Assembly (NCBI RefSeq): GCF_001418415.1 | Contig: NZ_LIQT01000173.1 | Coordinates: 1-56,623, forward strand | DNA length: 56,623 bases | Direction of reading: 5' to 3' | From: Streptomyces hirsutus | GTDB lineage: Bacteria > Actinomycetota > Actinomycetes > Streptomycetales > Streptomycetaceae | The notes under the pieces: generated by a model | The model's input: the letters and a program-made list of their open reading frames with translations, nothing else | Told to the model about the DNA's origin: nothing | The model's database searches: none | Translations under genes and position numbers: made by a program | Shown: positions 7,910-15,949 of the stretch, in pieces | How the letters are laid out: each line of letters starts with the position of its first letter | Numbering within the stretch: position 1 is the first letter of the stretch

Positions 7910-8240
7910 GCCGCAGCGGCCCGAAGGTTGGGATGGTGATGAGCTGTCGTACCCTGCGGGAATCCTGGCCCGCCTCTCCTCGACCACCGTGACCCTGCCT
8001 GTGCGGAAGTACTCGATGACCTTCTCGGCAATCGACCTGCCCACACCCGGGATCTCTGCCCACACCCGGGATCTCCTTCAGACCCGCGACGTCGAGGTGG
8101 GAGACATCGGCGGGATGGCCGCCGATCGAGCGGGCGGCCTTTTCGTAGGCGCGCGCCTTGAACGCCTCGCCTCCGGTGATGGCGATGAGATCCGCGTCCT
8201 CCTGAAGGAGCGCTTCGACCTCCTCGTCGGGCCGGACCAC
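7910..8240 (-). pseudogene. PolX/PHP-type DNA polymerase N-terminal fragment, frameshifted
   Basis: Translation from GTG 8240 gives EVEALLQEDADLIAITGG then AFKARAYEKAARSIGGHPA and LKEIPGVG, the helix-hairpin-helix N-domain of bacterial family X polymerases (usually about 570 aa). A 19-bp exact tandem duplication (8038-8056 and 8057-8075) shifts the frame. The sequence resumes as EIPGVGRSIAEKVIEYFRTG and VEERRARIPAG, and a further one-base loss near 7955 moves VRQLITIPTFGP into another frame. The palm, fingers and PHP domains are absent. Clearly a decayed remnant. Confidence 0.85.
8038..8075. repeat. 19-bp perfect tandem duplication
   Basis: TGCCCACACCCGGGATCTC occurs twice head to tail inside the PolX remnant. 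Nineteen is not a multiple of three, so the duplication itself breaks the frame; it looks like a recent slippage event. Confidence 0.92.
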
Positions 8241-8681
8241 GTCTCACAGTCCAGGAACCGACCTGTCCGGCGTGCCGGTTGAGGGCATGCCGGGCGGCAC
8301 TGCGACCGGACGGAGGCGGTCGCACCCTGAAGTGCCCTCCATGTCTCCAGGCCCCTCCGGCGCGCGAAGCCGTCGGCTCGAGGGTGTACTGGAGGTCAGG
8401 AGGATGCGCTCAGCGAGAGGTCCGAGGCGAGCGCTGTCGACGACGACGTGGTGCGCGCACCATGCATCAATCCCGATGAGCCGGCGGGGTCCGGGCCCGT
8501 GACCCGGAACTCCTTCCCACAGGTGGTGGTGTTTCCTTCGCGCCGATCCGTTGCACTGCCAGAGGGATCGGGATCTGTGCGCTCGCGTCGGCCGACGATA
8601 CGGCGGGCGGCGGTGAGACGGAGCGGTGGCCGAAGGAGGACGGCTGTCTTTCGGATGACGGCTCGAGCAGGGGAGAGCGCT
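8241..8681. other. Gap upstream of the M50 protease gene
   Basis: About 440 bp with no supportable gene. It contains a plausible leader for the rightward protease gene. No clear repeat was seen. Confidence 0.4.
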
Positions 8682-9824
8682 GTGAGGGCGACGTTCGTTC
8701 TGGGACGGATCGCAGGAGTCCGGGTCGGCGTGCACTGGAGCGTGCTGTTCATCTTCGGCATCATCGTGTTCGGCCTGTCGCAGGGCCGCCTCCCGGAGAC
8801 GCATCCGGGGCGGGCCTGGGCGCTGTACTGGGCGGCCGGCCTCTGTACCGCCCTGGTCTTCTTCGCCTCCCTGCTCGCACATGAGCTGGCGCACGCCGTC
8901 GTGGCCCGGCGCAACGGGGTCGAGGTGGACGACATCGTGCTGTGGTTCCTGGGCGGAGCGGCCCGGCTCAGGACCGAGGCGTCCAGCCCCGGCGCGGAGC
9001 TGAGGATCGCCGGGGTCGGCCCCCTCGTCAGCCTCCTGCTGGGCGGGCTCTTCGCACTCGGTGCCTGGCTGCTCGACCTGGCGTCCGGGCCCGGGGTCGT
9101 GGTGGAGATGGTGGCGTGGCTGGCGGGCATCAACGTACTGCTCGCCGTCTTCAACGCGCTGCCCGCCGCCCCGCTCGACGGCGGCAGGCTGCTGCGCGCG
9201 TTCCTGTGGTGGCGCACGGGGGACCGACTGCGGGCGACAGCCGGCGCGACCGCGGCGGGGAGGGTCCTCGGGTGGCTGCTGGTGGCCCTCGGGCTGATCG
9301 CGTTCATGCGGACCGGCACGTTCGGCGCTCTGTGGCTGGCGCTGATCGGCTGGTTCCTCATCGCGGCCGCCACCGCCGAGGGACGGCAGGCCCAGCTGCG
9401 CGGGGTGCTCGCCGGCGTCCCCGTCCGGGACGCCATGACGCCCGAACCTCTCACGGTTCCCGCGGACACCACGGTCGCGGGCTTCCTCACCAGCGCGCGC
9501 TACCGCTACCGGCACTCGGCGTTCCCGGTGACCGACGACGGGGTCCCGGTCGGGCTGGTGACGCTCGACAGCGCCAGAAAGGTACCGCAGGCCGAGGACC
9601 GCGCCGTGACGGTGAGGGAGGTGATGATGCCACTGTCGCAGACCACCGTGGTCGGGCCGGACAGCCCGCTGGCGGATCTGCTGCCGCGCATGGAGCCGGG
9701 CGCCGAGCACCGGGTCCTGGTCGTGGATGACGGCAGGCTCGTCGGAATCGTCTCGCTCTCGGACGTCAGCCGGACGATGACCTGGCTGATGCGTACTGCC
9801 CCTGGGCGGCGCGATGGTCTGTGA
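8682..9824 (+). CDS. Site-2-type zinc metalloprotease (M50B) with two CBS domains
   Basis: 380 aa from GTG 8682, with GGGGAGAG 7-8 bases upstream. Membrane helices lie at about 18-32, 47-66, 104-131, 140-157 and 196-230. Zinc ligands H67, E68 and H71 are in HELAH inside a helix; the third ligand is in NALPAAPLDGG (158-168). C-terminal CBS domains start at about 248 (VRDAMTPEPLTVPAD) and 309 (VREVMMPLSQTTV). The family cuts membrane-bound substrates such as anti-sigma factors; CBS domains usually sense adenine nucleotides. It resembles mycobacterial Rip3. Part of the stress cassette between tRNA-end copies B and C. Confidence 0.92.
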   Translation: MRATFVLGRIAGVRVGVHWSVLFIFGIIVFGLSQGRLPETHPGRAWALYWAAGLCTALVFFASLLAHELAHAVVARRNGVEVDDIVLWFLGGAARLRTEASSPGAELRIAGVGPLVSLLLGGLFALGAWLLDLASGPGVVVEMVAWLAGINVLLAVFNALPAAPLDGGRLLRAFLWWRTGDRLRATAGATAAGRVLGWLLVALGLIAFMRTGTFGALWLALIGWFLIAAATAEGRQAQLRGVLAGVPVRDAMTPEPLTVPADTTVAGFLTSARYRYRHSAFPVTDDGVPVGLVTLDSARKVPQAEDRAVTVREVMMPLSQTTVVGPDSPLADLLPRMEPGAEHRVLVVDDGRLVGIVSLSDVSRTMTWLMRTAPGRRDGL

Positions 9825-10347
9825 CCGCGGGCCGGCACCCGGGCGGGCCGTGTCACAAGGCGCCGTATCGCTCGCTCATGCGGCGCACTGCGACGATTCG
9901 CGACTGCTTGTCGGTCGGGGCGTGGCAAGTCGGAAGCCGCCGGTCCCGAACGAGGCCGGCAAGACAACCGCGTCCGCGGGCTGTGCGGATCTACGAGACG
10001 GGCCGCGTCGTGCACCGGCGCGCAGCGAGGAGGCGTTCGCGCGGCGTCTGGGCTTCGCGGCTGCGGCCGGCCAGGGTGATGGGCTCCTCCACCCGCCGAC
10101 GAGGGCGGAGGCTCACGGCGGGGACCTCGCCGCGGTCGTCGCTTCGGCGCGTGTGCGAGGGCCGAAGACTGGCGCTCGTCAGCGGCGACCGTCGTCCCCG
10201 GCCCGACCAACCTGACCCAACCCGAATCGAAACGGCTCCGGCACCGCGGCTGGTGGCCGCCGTGACGCGCGCACTCCGCTGCGGACGTCGCACACCTCGG
10301 GTGCCTGACCACGTGCGCGGATGCCCGAACGCAGCGCACCGCGTTGA
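9825..10347. other. Gap with decayed DNA
   Basis: About 520 bp between the protease gene and the USP relic. Frames on both strands are Arg/Pro-rich and lack family motifs. It may include further decayed USP sequence. Confidence 0.4.
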
Positions 10348-10464
10348 GCCGGGCCGGGCGGATTCTCCGGACTGGTGCCCGGCTCGGTCAGCCAGGGCCT
10401 CATGCACCACGCACCTTGCCCGGTCGTCATCGTGCCGCAGCCTGCCGGAGACGGTGCCGCCTGA
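10348..10464 (+). pseudogene. C-terminal relic of a universal stress protein
   Basis: The frame reads GGFSGLVPGSVSQGLMHHAPC then PVVIVPQPAGDGAA and stop, the typical UspA ending (GGF..GSVS..L.HHAPCPVVIV). A stop codon at 10345-10347 precedes it and no N-terminal domain is found, so only the last 37 residues remain. Confidence 0.8.
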
Positions 10465-10874
10465 CCATCCTGCGACGGCAGTACCCGTCGGTGCGGCAGG
10501 TACGTCAGCCCGCCCGGACACAGTGATCCGGGGGCTTGTCCGTCCCTTCCCTCGGCGCGTGCGGGCCGACCGCACCATCGATTCATGTGCTGCGGACCGC
10601 CTGTCCTGCCTCGGGTGGCCTCTGGCGGCGGCCGGTCGGACGCGGCCTGCCGCCACAGCTTCGACGAAGCGGCCGGCCTCGTTGTCGGGGAGGCTTCGCG
10701 CGAGGTCGGCTTCGCTCCCCGGGCCGGTTCACCGGCCGTCCTCCTCGGGTCGCCGTCGGCGGCCAGGCCGGGGCGGGTCGCGTGGCGATGCGCATCTGTT
10801 CGCTGCGCGGGCGAGGATGGAGGTACGGGGCGGGTGTCGCCCGCCGTGTTCCTCCGGGACGAGGAGGTCGGGTC
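10465..10874. other. Gap upstream of the phosphoribosyltransferase-hydrolase gene
   Basis: About 410 bp with no gene that can be supported. A long open frame leads into the next gene, but its composition is not protein-like before GTG 10875. Confidence 0.4.
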
Positions 10875-12203
10875 GTGTTCTTCAGGGATCGTCGTGACGC
10901 CGGCAGGCAGCTGGCCGCCCGGCTGGGGCATCTGAAGGGGACCGAGGTGGTGGTGCTGGGGCTGCCCCGTGGAGGGGTGCCGGTTGCCGCGGAGGTCGCG
11001 GGGGCGCTCGGCATGCCGCTCGATGTCTGCCTGGTGCGCAAGCTGGGCGTGCCGTTCCAGCCGGAGCTGGGGATGGGGGCAATCGGCGAGGGCGGCGTGC
11101 GTGTGATCAACGATGCCGTGGTGCGCACCGCGCATGTCACCCCGGATGAGCTTGCCCAGGTCGAGGCCCGTGAGCGGGAAGTGCTGGAGAGCCGCGCCCG
11201 GCGCTACCGAGCAGGGCGGGAACCGGTTGGCGCGGAGGGCCGCACGGTGTTGGTGGTCGACGACGGGGTGGCCACGGGGTCGACGGCGCGTGCGGCCTGC
11301 CAGATCGCCCGTGCCAGGGGAGCGGCACGGATCGTGCTCGCCGTCCCTGTGGCACCGCACGACTGGACCGCACGGCTCGGCGAGGACGCCGACGAACTCG
11401 TATGCGTGCACACCCCGTGGGACTTCTATGCGATCGGGCAGTTCTACGCCGACTTCTCCCAGACCGGCGACGATGAGGTCGTCGCCTGTCTGGAAGAAGC
11501 CGCGGCCCGTCCGGTGAGCACCCGCCGGACTGAGCCGCCTCACGCGGTGCCGGAGGACCCGGAGGTGGATGTGCAGGCCGGTGGGGTGGTGCTGCGCGGG
11601 CAACTGACGTTGCCCGAGAGCGCGGCCGGGGTGGTGCTGTTCGCGCACGGCAGCGGCAGCAGCCGGCACAGCCCGCGCAACCGGTTCGTCGCGCTCGGGC
11701 TGAACCGGGCCGGGCTCGGCACTCTCCTGTTCGACCTGCTCACCGAGGAGGAAGAGACAGACAGGGCCAACGTGTTCGACTCAGGTCTGCTGGCCCGGCG
11801 GCTGGCGGACGCCACCGGCTGGTTGCGCGGTCGGCCGGAGACCCAGGGGCTGGCTGTCGGCTACTTCGGTGCGAGCACCGGCGCGGCCGCCGCGTTGTGG
11901 GCGGCCGCCGAACCCGGCGCGCGGATCTCCGCAGTCGTCTCCAGGGGCGGCAGGCCCGACCTGGCCGGGCCACGGCTGCCGGCGGTGAACGCGCCCACGC
12001 TGCTGATCGTCGGGGGCCACGACGAGTTGGTGCTCGGCCTCAACCGCGATGCACAGGCCCGGCTGCGCTGCGAGAGCCGGCTCGCGGTCGTCCCCGGCGC
12101 GACCCACCTCTTCGAGGAACCCGGTGCCCTGGAGAAGGTCACCGATCTGGCCCGTGACTGGTTCACCGACCACATGGCCCCGGTCCCGCATACGGCGCGC
12201 TGA
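10875..12203 (+). CDS. Phosphoribosyltransferase / dienelactone-hydrolase-like fusion
   Basis: 442 aa from GTG 10875 with GGAGG 9 bases upstream. Residues 1-215 are a type I phosphoribosyltransferase: the PRPP loop is VLVVDDGVATGSTA (125-138), and GLPRGGVPVA and RKLGVP are also typical. Residues 230-440 form an alpha/beta hydrolase: FAHGSGSSRHSPRN (oxyanion side), nucleophile elbow GASTG with S334, LIVGGHDELV with a likely acid residue, and GATHLFEEPG with the His. Such fusions are known in actinobacteria, often beside USP genes; their substrate is unknown. Confidence 0.88.
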   Translation: MFFRDRRDAGRQLAARLGHLKGTEVVVLGLPRGGVPVAAEVAGALGMPLDVCLVRKLGVPFQPELGMGAIGEGGVRVINDAVVRTAHVTPDELAQVEAREREVLESRARRYRAGREPVGAEGRTVLVVDDGVATGSTARAACQIARARGAARIVLAVPVAPHDWTARLGEDADELVCVHTPWDFYAIGQFYADFSQTGDDEVVACLEEAAARPVSTRRTEPPHAVPEDPEVDVQAGGVVLRGQLTLPESAAGVVLFAHGSGSSRHSPRNRFVALGLNRAGLGTLLFDLLTEEEETDRANVFDSGLLARRLADATGWLRGRPETQGLAVGYFGASTGAAAALWAAAEPGARISAVVSRGGRPDLAGPRLPAVNAPTLLIVGGHDELVLGLNRDAQARLRCESRLAVVPGATHLFEEPGALEKVTDLARDWFTDHMAPVPHTAR

Positions 12204-12479
12204 GTCTGGAACGCATGCTCCGGTCATCCGGTTACGGGCGGGTGCCCGAGCGAGCGGCACGATCCCTCTGATGACAGGCGAGCACCTCGTCACCGACCTC
12301 TTCCTGGAGGGCAGCCCTCGCGCCTGCCGGAGTGCCCGCGTCAGTACCCACACCCGGGAGGGCGATGTCCGGTACGGATTCGACCACCGACAGCGCACAC
12401 CACGCCCTCATGACGGCGCGCGGTGCCTCGGTGCGTCGACCGGTGACATCTGGTTTGCCTTCCCCCGCAGCGGTACCGG

Positions 12480-12805
12480 GACCTGGCTGCCGTTTCGCGT
12501 TGGCCGGCGGTACGCCCGGCCACCGTCTCCGACAGCAGCCGACGGTATTCCTGGATGGCCGCGCCCTCGTCCAGGACTCCGAGCAGCGGGGCGTGCCCTA
12601 CGTACAGGGCCCGCACGACCGCGGCACGTAGGGCGGCCTCCTCGAACGCGAAGTCGACGGCGGCGGCGGTGGAGTGAGGGCTGCCGTCGACCCCGACCAC
12701 GAAGTACGGCGGCTGCTGGGTGAGGTGCTCCGGCTCCGGTAGGACCACCACGGGGCAGGACGCGTGGGCGATGAGCGGCAGGGCGACGGCGGCAGAGGTG
12801 AACAG
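12480..12805 (-). pseudogene. Degraded universal stress protein
   Basis: Minus-strand translation gives LPLIAHASCPVVVLPEPEHL and then PYFVVGVDGSPHSTAAAVDF, continuing AFEEAALRAAVVRALYVGHA: the end of one Usp domain running into the start of a second. The frame loses similarity after LLSETVAGRTA, and the first domain is missing upstream. It abuts the inverted repeat at 12812. Confidence 0.8.
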
Positions 12806-12811
12806 CTCCTG

Positions 12812-12872
12812 GCCTCGATCTTTCGCGAGGGTCCACCGACGCCGTCAGCGGGCCCTCGCGAAAGATCGAGGC
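12812..12872. repeat. Inverted repeat abutting tRNA-end copy C
   Basis: Twenty-base perfect arms (12812-12831 and 12853-12872) around a 21-base spacer. Each arm contains CTTTCGCGA. The right arm ends exactly where the tRNA-end repeat begins. Confidence 0.8.
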
Positions 12873-12910
12873 TAAAGCGGGTGTCGCAGGTTCGAATCCT
12901 GCCGGGGGCA
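12872..12910 (+). repeat. tRNA-3'-end repeat, copy C (att-like)
   Basis: CTAAAGCGGGTGTC followed by the T-arm GCAGGTTCGAATCCTGC and CGGGGGCA. The left part of the anticodon loop is replaced by the inverted repeat. This copy shows no clear hairpin within the next 60 bp. Confidence 0.85.
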
Positions 12911-13040
12911 CAGAAGAAAGGACCAGCTCAGGACGGAGTACAGCGACCACCGCAACCGTAGTCGACTGTCAGAAGCCGTCGATGACTGACTGACCAGCCC
13001 ACCAGTCCTGAATGACTGCTCAGCCGAGAGTTCGGGACGA

Positions 13041-13119
13041 AGAGGTCGTGAGTTCACATCCCGCCACCTCGACGCTGGACAGGGTGCCGATCGCATGATC
13101 GCGACTGGCACCCTGCCGT
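13041..13119 (+). other. Possible second tRNA-like 3' remnant plus hairpin
   Basis: GAGGTCGTGAGTTCACATCC then CGCCACCTCGAC resembles a T-arm and acceptor strand of a different tRNA, but the T-stem pairs poorly. It is followed at once by an inverted repeat with arms CAGGGTGCC (13080-13088) and GGCACCCTG. It could be the relic of another integration site; the similarity is weak. Confidence 0.3.
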
Positions 13120-13435
13120 GCTCGGGGACCAAAAGCGAACGAAGTTGATCAGGCCCGCGTCACCCTCTTCTCGGTCTTCGGCGCCCTTCCCCTGCTCTTC
13201 GGTGTAGAAGCTGAGGAGCGTGGTGGGCAGGGAGCGGGACGGGTACCGGCGGACGAGCCGGCCCCGTGACTGGACCGGCACCACATTGACGCGGTCTCAC
13301 GCCGCGGTGCGCGGCGAAGTCCCACGGCCGGCACACACGAGCTGATCCACCGGCTGCGCCTGACGGTCGAGGCTTGCGGACGGGCATCCGCAGACCAGAA
13401 CGCGAGAGGACCAGTGAGCGACGAGGCGTGGCCGG

Positions 13436-14263
13436 TCAGCCGCGTGCGAATTCGAGGAGGTCGGCGTTGAACCGTTCCGCGAACTCGGGAACCATCGACA
13501 GGCCGTGCGGAGCACCCGGGTAGACCTTGAGGGTCACGTCCTTGACGAGCTGTGACGATTTATTCGCGGATGCCACGATGGGAACGATCTGGTCGTCGTC
13601 GCCGTGAATGATCAGCGTGGGGATGTCGAACTTTTTGAGGTCCTCAGTGAGGTCGGTCTCGGAGAACGCCTTGATGCAGTCGTGGGCACCCTTGATGCCC
13701 ACCGTCATGCTCCAGAGCCAGAACTCGTCGCGGATCCCCTGCGAGATGGTCGATCCTTCGCGGTTGGCGCCGTAGAAGGGGGCACTGAGGTCCTTGTAGA
13801 ACTGGGAACGGTCCGTCAGCACGCCTTTTCGGAGTTCGTCGAAGACGTCGATCGGCAGCCCCTCCGGGTTCGCTTCCGTCTTGAGCATCAACGGGGGAAT
13901 CGCGCCGAGTAGAACCGCCTTGGTGACGCGACTCGAGCCGTGTCGGCCGATGTAGCGTGTGACCTCTCCCCCACCGGTCGAGTGACCGACCAGGATGACG
14001 TTACGAAGGTCGAGGGCCTCGATGACCGAGGCCAGATCTTCAGCGTACGTGTCGAGGTCGTTCCCCTCCCAGGACTGGCCCGAGCGTCCACCCCCGCGCC
14101 GGTCGTGGGCCACAACCCGGAAGCCGTTGTCCGCCATCAGCTTCAACTGCGGATCCCACGCGTCCGCGATCAGGGGCCAGCCGTGGGAAAAGACCACCGG
14201 TGGGCCCGACCCCCAGTCCTTGAAGTGGATCTGTGTGCCGTCCTTGGCAGTGGCAAAGGCCAT
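13436..14263 (-). CDS. Alpha/beta hydrolase, non-heme chloroperoxidase/perhydrolase type
   Basis: 275 aa, full length for the family. Catalytic triad by position: S95 in GHSTGGGE, D224 in HGDDDQIVP and H253 in GAPHGLS. The oxyanion segment is [13 protein letters not shown] (25-37), and [10 protein letters not shown] is also characteristic. These enzymes are esterases that can form peracids or halogenate in the presence of peroxide. No signal peptide, so cytoplasmic. It is the only intact gene in the 1.7-kb cassette between copies C and D. Confidence 0.92.
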   Translation of the reverse strand: MAFATAKDGTQIHFKDWGSGPPVVFSHGWPLIADAWDPQLKLMADNGFRVVAHDRRGGGRSGQSWEGNDLDTYAEDLASVIEALDLRNVILVGHSTGGGEVTRYIGRHGSSRVTKAVLLGAIPPLMLKTEANPEGLPIDVFDELRKGVLTDRSQFYKDLSAPFYGANREGSTISQGIRDEFWLWSMTVGIKGAHDCIKAFSETDLTEDLKKFDIPTLIIHGDDDQIVPIVASANKSSQLVKDVTLKVYPGAPHGLSMVPEFAERFNADLLEFARG

Positions 14264-14599
14264 GATTGCCTCTCTAGCACTTGTCCGGAACTCCGCACTT
14301 CATGGGAATTCAGTGCCCGAGCCGCACTTGGAATGTCACACCACGACCAGCAGCGGACGCGCATGGGGGCTACGGAGAGGCCGGCAGCGGAAGGCGGCTG
14401 ATGAGCACCTAGTGTGTCCCACCCTACTTGGGAAGCTCCACTTCAGCGCATCGGGCAGGCCACAGCGATCATCCCGCCCGTAGTTCGCATCGAGAGGGCC
14501 CCGTGCAGGATCTCGGGGCGTGCCATTCGTGCGCCAGAACGGGCGGGGACTCACGGGGAGCCTTGGTACGCACGGGTACGGCCAACGGATACAGCCAAA
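14264..14599. other. Gap upstream of the hydrolase gene
   Basis: About 340 bp. It should hold the leftward promoter of the hydrolase gene; no other gene or repeat can be supported. Confidence 0.4.
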
Positions 14600-14641
14600 A
14601 GCAGGAAACCCGCAGGTCGTGCCAACGGCTCCCCAACCTCG
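14600..14641 (+). repeat. Flanking arm, family 3, copy D
   Basis: Resembles 30029-30069 before copy G: both read AGCAG..GAA..CGCAGGTC, then a CC..C(A/G)AGGC-like block and a C-rich run into the anticodon-loop position. Confidence 0.55.
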
Positions 14642-14683
14642 CTCCCAAAGCGGGTGTCGCGGGTTCGAATCCTGCCGAGGGCA
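14642..14683 (+). repeat. tRNA-3'-end repeat, copy D (att-like)
   Basis: CTCCCAAAGCGGGTGTC, T-arm GCGGGTTCGAATCCTGC (one base changed) and acceptor CGAGGGCA, followed by CC. The GA change in the acceptor is shared with copy F. Confidence 0.85.
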
Positions 14684-14710
14684 CCACCTGCGCCACAGGT
14701 AAGAGAGTTC

Positions 14711-14743
14711 CAGGCCCCTCGTTCTGTTCGGACGGGGGGCCTG
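14711..14743 (+). terminator. Hairpin after tRNA-end copy D
   Basis: CAGGCCCCTCGTT / GACGGGGGGCCTG with a short loop, followed by TTTCAT. Similar to the hairpin after copy G. Confidence 0.6.
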
Positions 14744-14893
14744 TTTCATGATCGGTGCCACATAGACGCCATGGTCTCGGCGCCTTCGGCATCCGCGCCT
14801 GACACCAACGTGGGCGAACGACGGCACCTCACACACCACTACGCTGCGGAGCCGGCTCCTCGAGAAGACCAGGCCGCGCCACACGGAACATGG

Positions 14894-14908
14894 CATACTT
14901 GAAGTATG
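14894..14908 (+). promoter_or_regulatory. vapB operator/-10 palindrome overlapping the start codon
   Basis: CATACTTGAAGTATG is a perfect palindrome (7-base arms, one central base). Its left half can serve as a -10 box (CATACT) placed 7 bases before the antitoxin ATG, and its right half ends in that ATG. No ribosome binding site is present, so the mRNA is probably leaderless and repression by the antitoxin complex would cover -10 and start together. Confidence 0.65.
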
Positions 14909-15172
14909 GCCACTCGGAAGATCACCATCACCGTGCCGGAAGAGCTGGTGGAATCGATCAAGGAGCGCGTCGACGCACGCGGGGTGTCCGGCTACATCGC
15001 GGCCGCCGCCGCCCATCAGGACGCGATGGACCGACTGCGCGAGTTGGCCGACCGTCTCGAGGAAGAGCACGGCGCCGTGACGGACGACGAACAGCAAGCG
15101 GCGCTGGACCGCATCGCCGCCATCGACGGCTGGCATGACGAGCAGCGATCGCGTGCGAACGAGGCCGCGTGA
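14906..15172 (+). CDS. VapB-like ribbon-helix-helix antitoxin
   Basis: 88 aa. The N-terminus MATRKITITVPEELVESIKE is a ribbon-helix-helix DNA-binding motif (strand then helix), followed by GVSGYIAAAAAHQDAMDRL. The acidic middle and C-terminal part (LADRLEEEHGAVTDDEQQAA) would bind the toxin. The gene has no Shine-Dalgarno sequence and is likely read from a leaderless transcript. It overlaps the toxin gene by four bases (GTGA). Confidence 0.88.
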   Translation: MATRKITITVPEELVESIKERVDARGVSGYIAAAAAHQDAMDRLRELADRLEEEHGAVTDDEQQAALDRIAAIDGWHDEQRSRANEAA

Positions 15173-15615
15173 GCCGCACCGCCCGAGCAAAGCTGCACCG
15201 ACCGCGCCGGCGCGTCTTCGTGTTCGACTCCGAGGCTCTCTCCAAGGCGGTTCAGGGCGACCGGGAGATGGCTGCGCTGATCAAAACAGCCCCGCGGCTC
15301 GACATCCCGATCGTCACCTCGGCGCTCACGACCCTGGAGGCATGGGATCCTTGCGAAACGTCGAGGCAGGCGCTGTGGAACTGGGCGCTGTCCCGGATCC
15401 GCATCGTGCACACGGACGATCAGGTGATCGCCATGGCCCGCGACATGCTGAAGGCGGCCGGTCTGCATGGGCACAAATACGCCATCGACGCCATTCTGGC
15501 GGCTGTGGCCGGGCGAGAAACCGCACAGGGAGCTCAGACGACCGTCTTCACCTCCGACACCGACGACATGAATCAACTCCTCGCGGGACACTCCGTGCGA
15601 GTCGAGAAGGTGTGA
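15169..15615 (+). CDS. VapC-like PIN-domain toxin
   Basis: 148 aa from GTG 15169. Acidic site residues: D20 in VFVFDSEALS, E57 in LTTLEAWD, D107 in HKYAIDAILAA and D130/D132 in TSDTDDMN. Predicted ribonuclease neutralised by the RHH partner just upstream. Its 3' end and the following 200 bp are duplicated at 3786-4048, so this toxin belongs to the element that delivers the tRNA-end repeat. Together with its antitoxin it is the sole content of the 1.2-kb cassette D-E. Confidence 0.9.
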   Translation: MSRTARAKLHRPRRRVFVFDSEALSKAVQGDREMAALIKTAPRLDIPIVTSALTTLEAWDPCETSRQALWNWALSRIRIVHTDDQVIAMARDMLKAAGLHGHKYAIDAILAAVAGRETAQGAQTTVFTSDTDDMNQLLAGHSVRVEKV

Positions 15616-15816
15616 CGAGACGCCCGCACCTCACTCCGGCCACTCGTCGGCTCCCCGAGCAACCCATGTCTTCATCGGACGGCATCCGCCGCACGTATTC
15701 AGCACACACGGGGACGGGAACCACCGTGAACCCGTGAGAACTACGGAGGAGCGTTTCCCCCGGTCAGACACATCGCGGCCCGCATCTCCGCAGGTCACAT
15801 CCCCGCCCAGGGAAAA
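15616..15816 (+). repeat. Flanking arm, family 1, copy E
   Basis: Best full-length partner of the arm at 3847-4048; both follow a vapC 3' end and lead into a tRNA-end repeat. Shared blocks include CACCTCACTCCGGCC and GTGAGAACTACGGAGGAG. Confidence 0.85.
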
Positions 15817-15858
15817 TTCCTCAAGCGGGTGTCGCAGGTTCGAATCCTGCCGGGGGCA
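15817..15858 (+). repeat. tRNA-3'-end repeat, copy E (att-like)
   Basis: TTCCTCAAGCGGGTGTC, T-arm GCAGGTTCGAATCCTGC and CGGGGGCA followed by CC. Immediately downstream of the family 1 arm. Confidence 0.88.
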
Positions 15859-15866
15859 CCGGGCGA

Positions 15867-15898
15867 AAGGCCCCTGACCGATCATGGTCCGGGGCCTT
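15867..15898 (+). terminator. Hairpin after tRNA-end copy E
   Basis: AAGGCCCCTGACC / GGTCCGGGGCCTT with a 6-base loop, 8 bp after the acceptor end. Related to the hairpin following copy F. Confidence 0.65.
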
Positions 15899-15949
15899 CG
15901 ACATCCGCTTCCGACGTCAACGCGGGCGGTCACGCCCGATCCGCGGCGG

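Noticed and set aside
12341..12751. 136-aa intact USP gene
   Set aside because: Only the junction of two Usp domains is recognisable; the second half loses similarity, so it is treated as a pseudogene.
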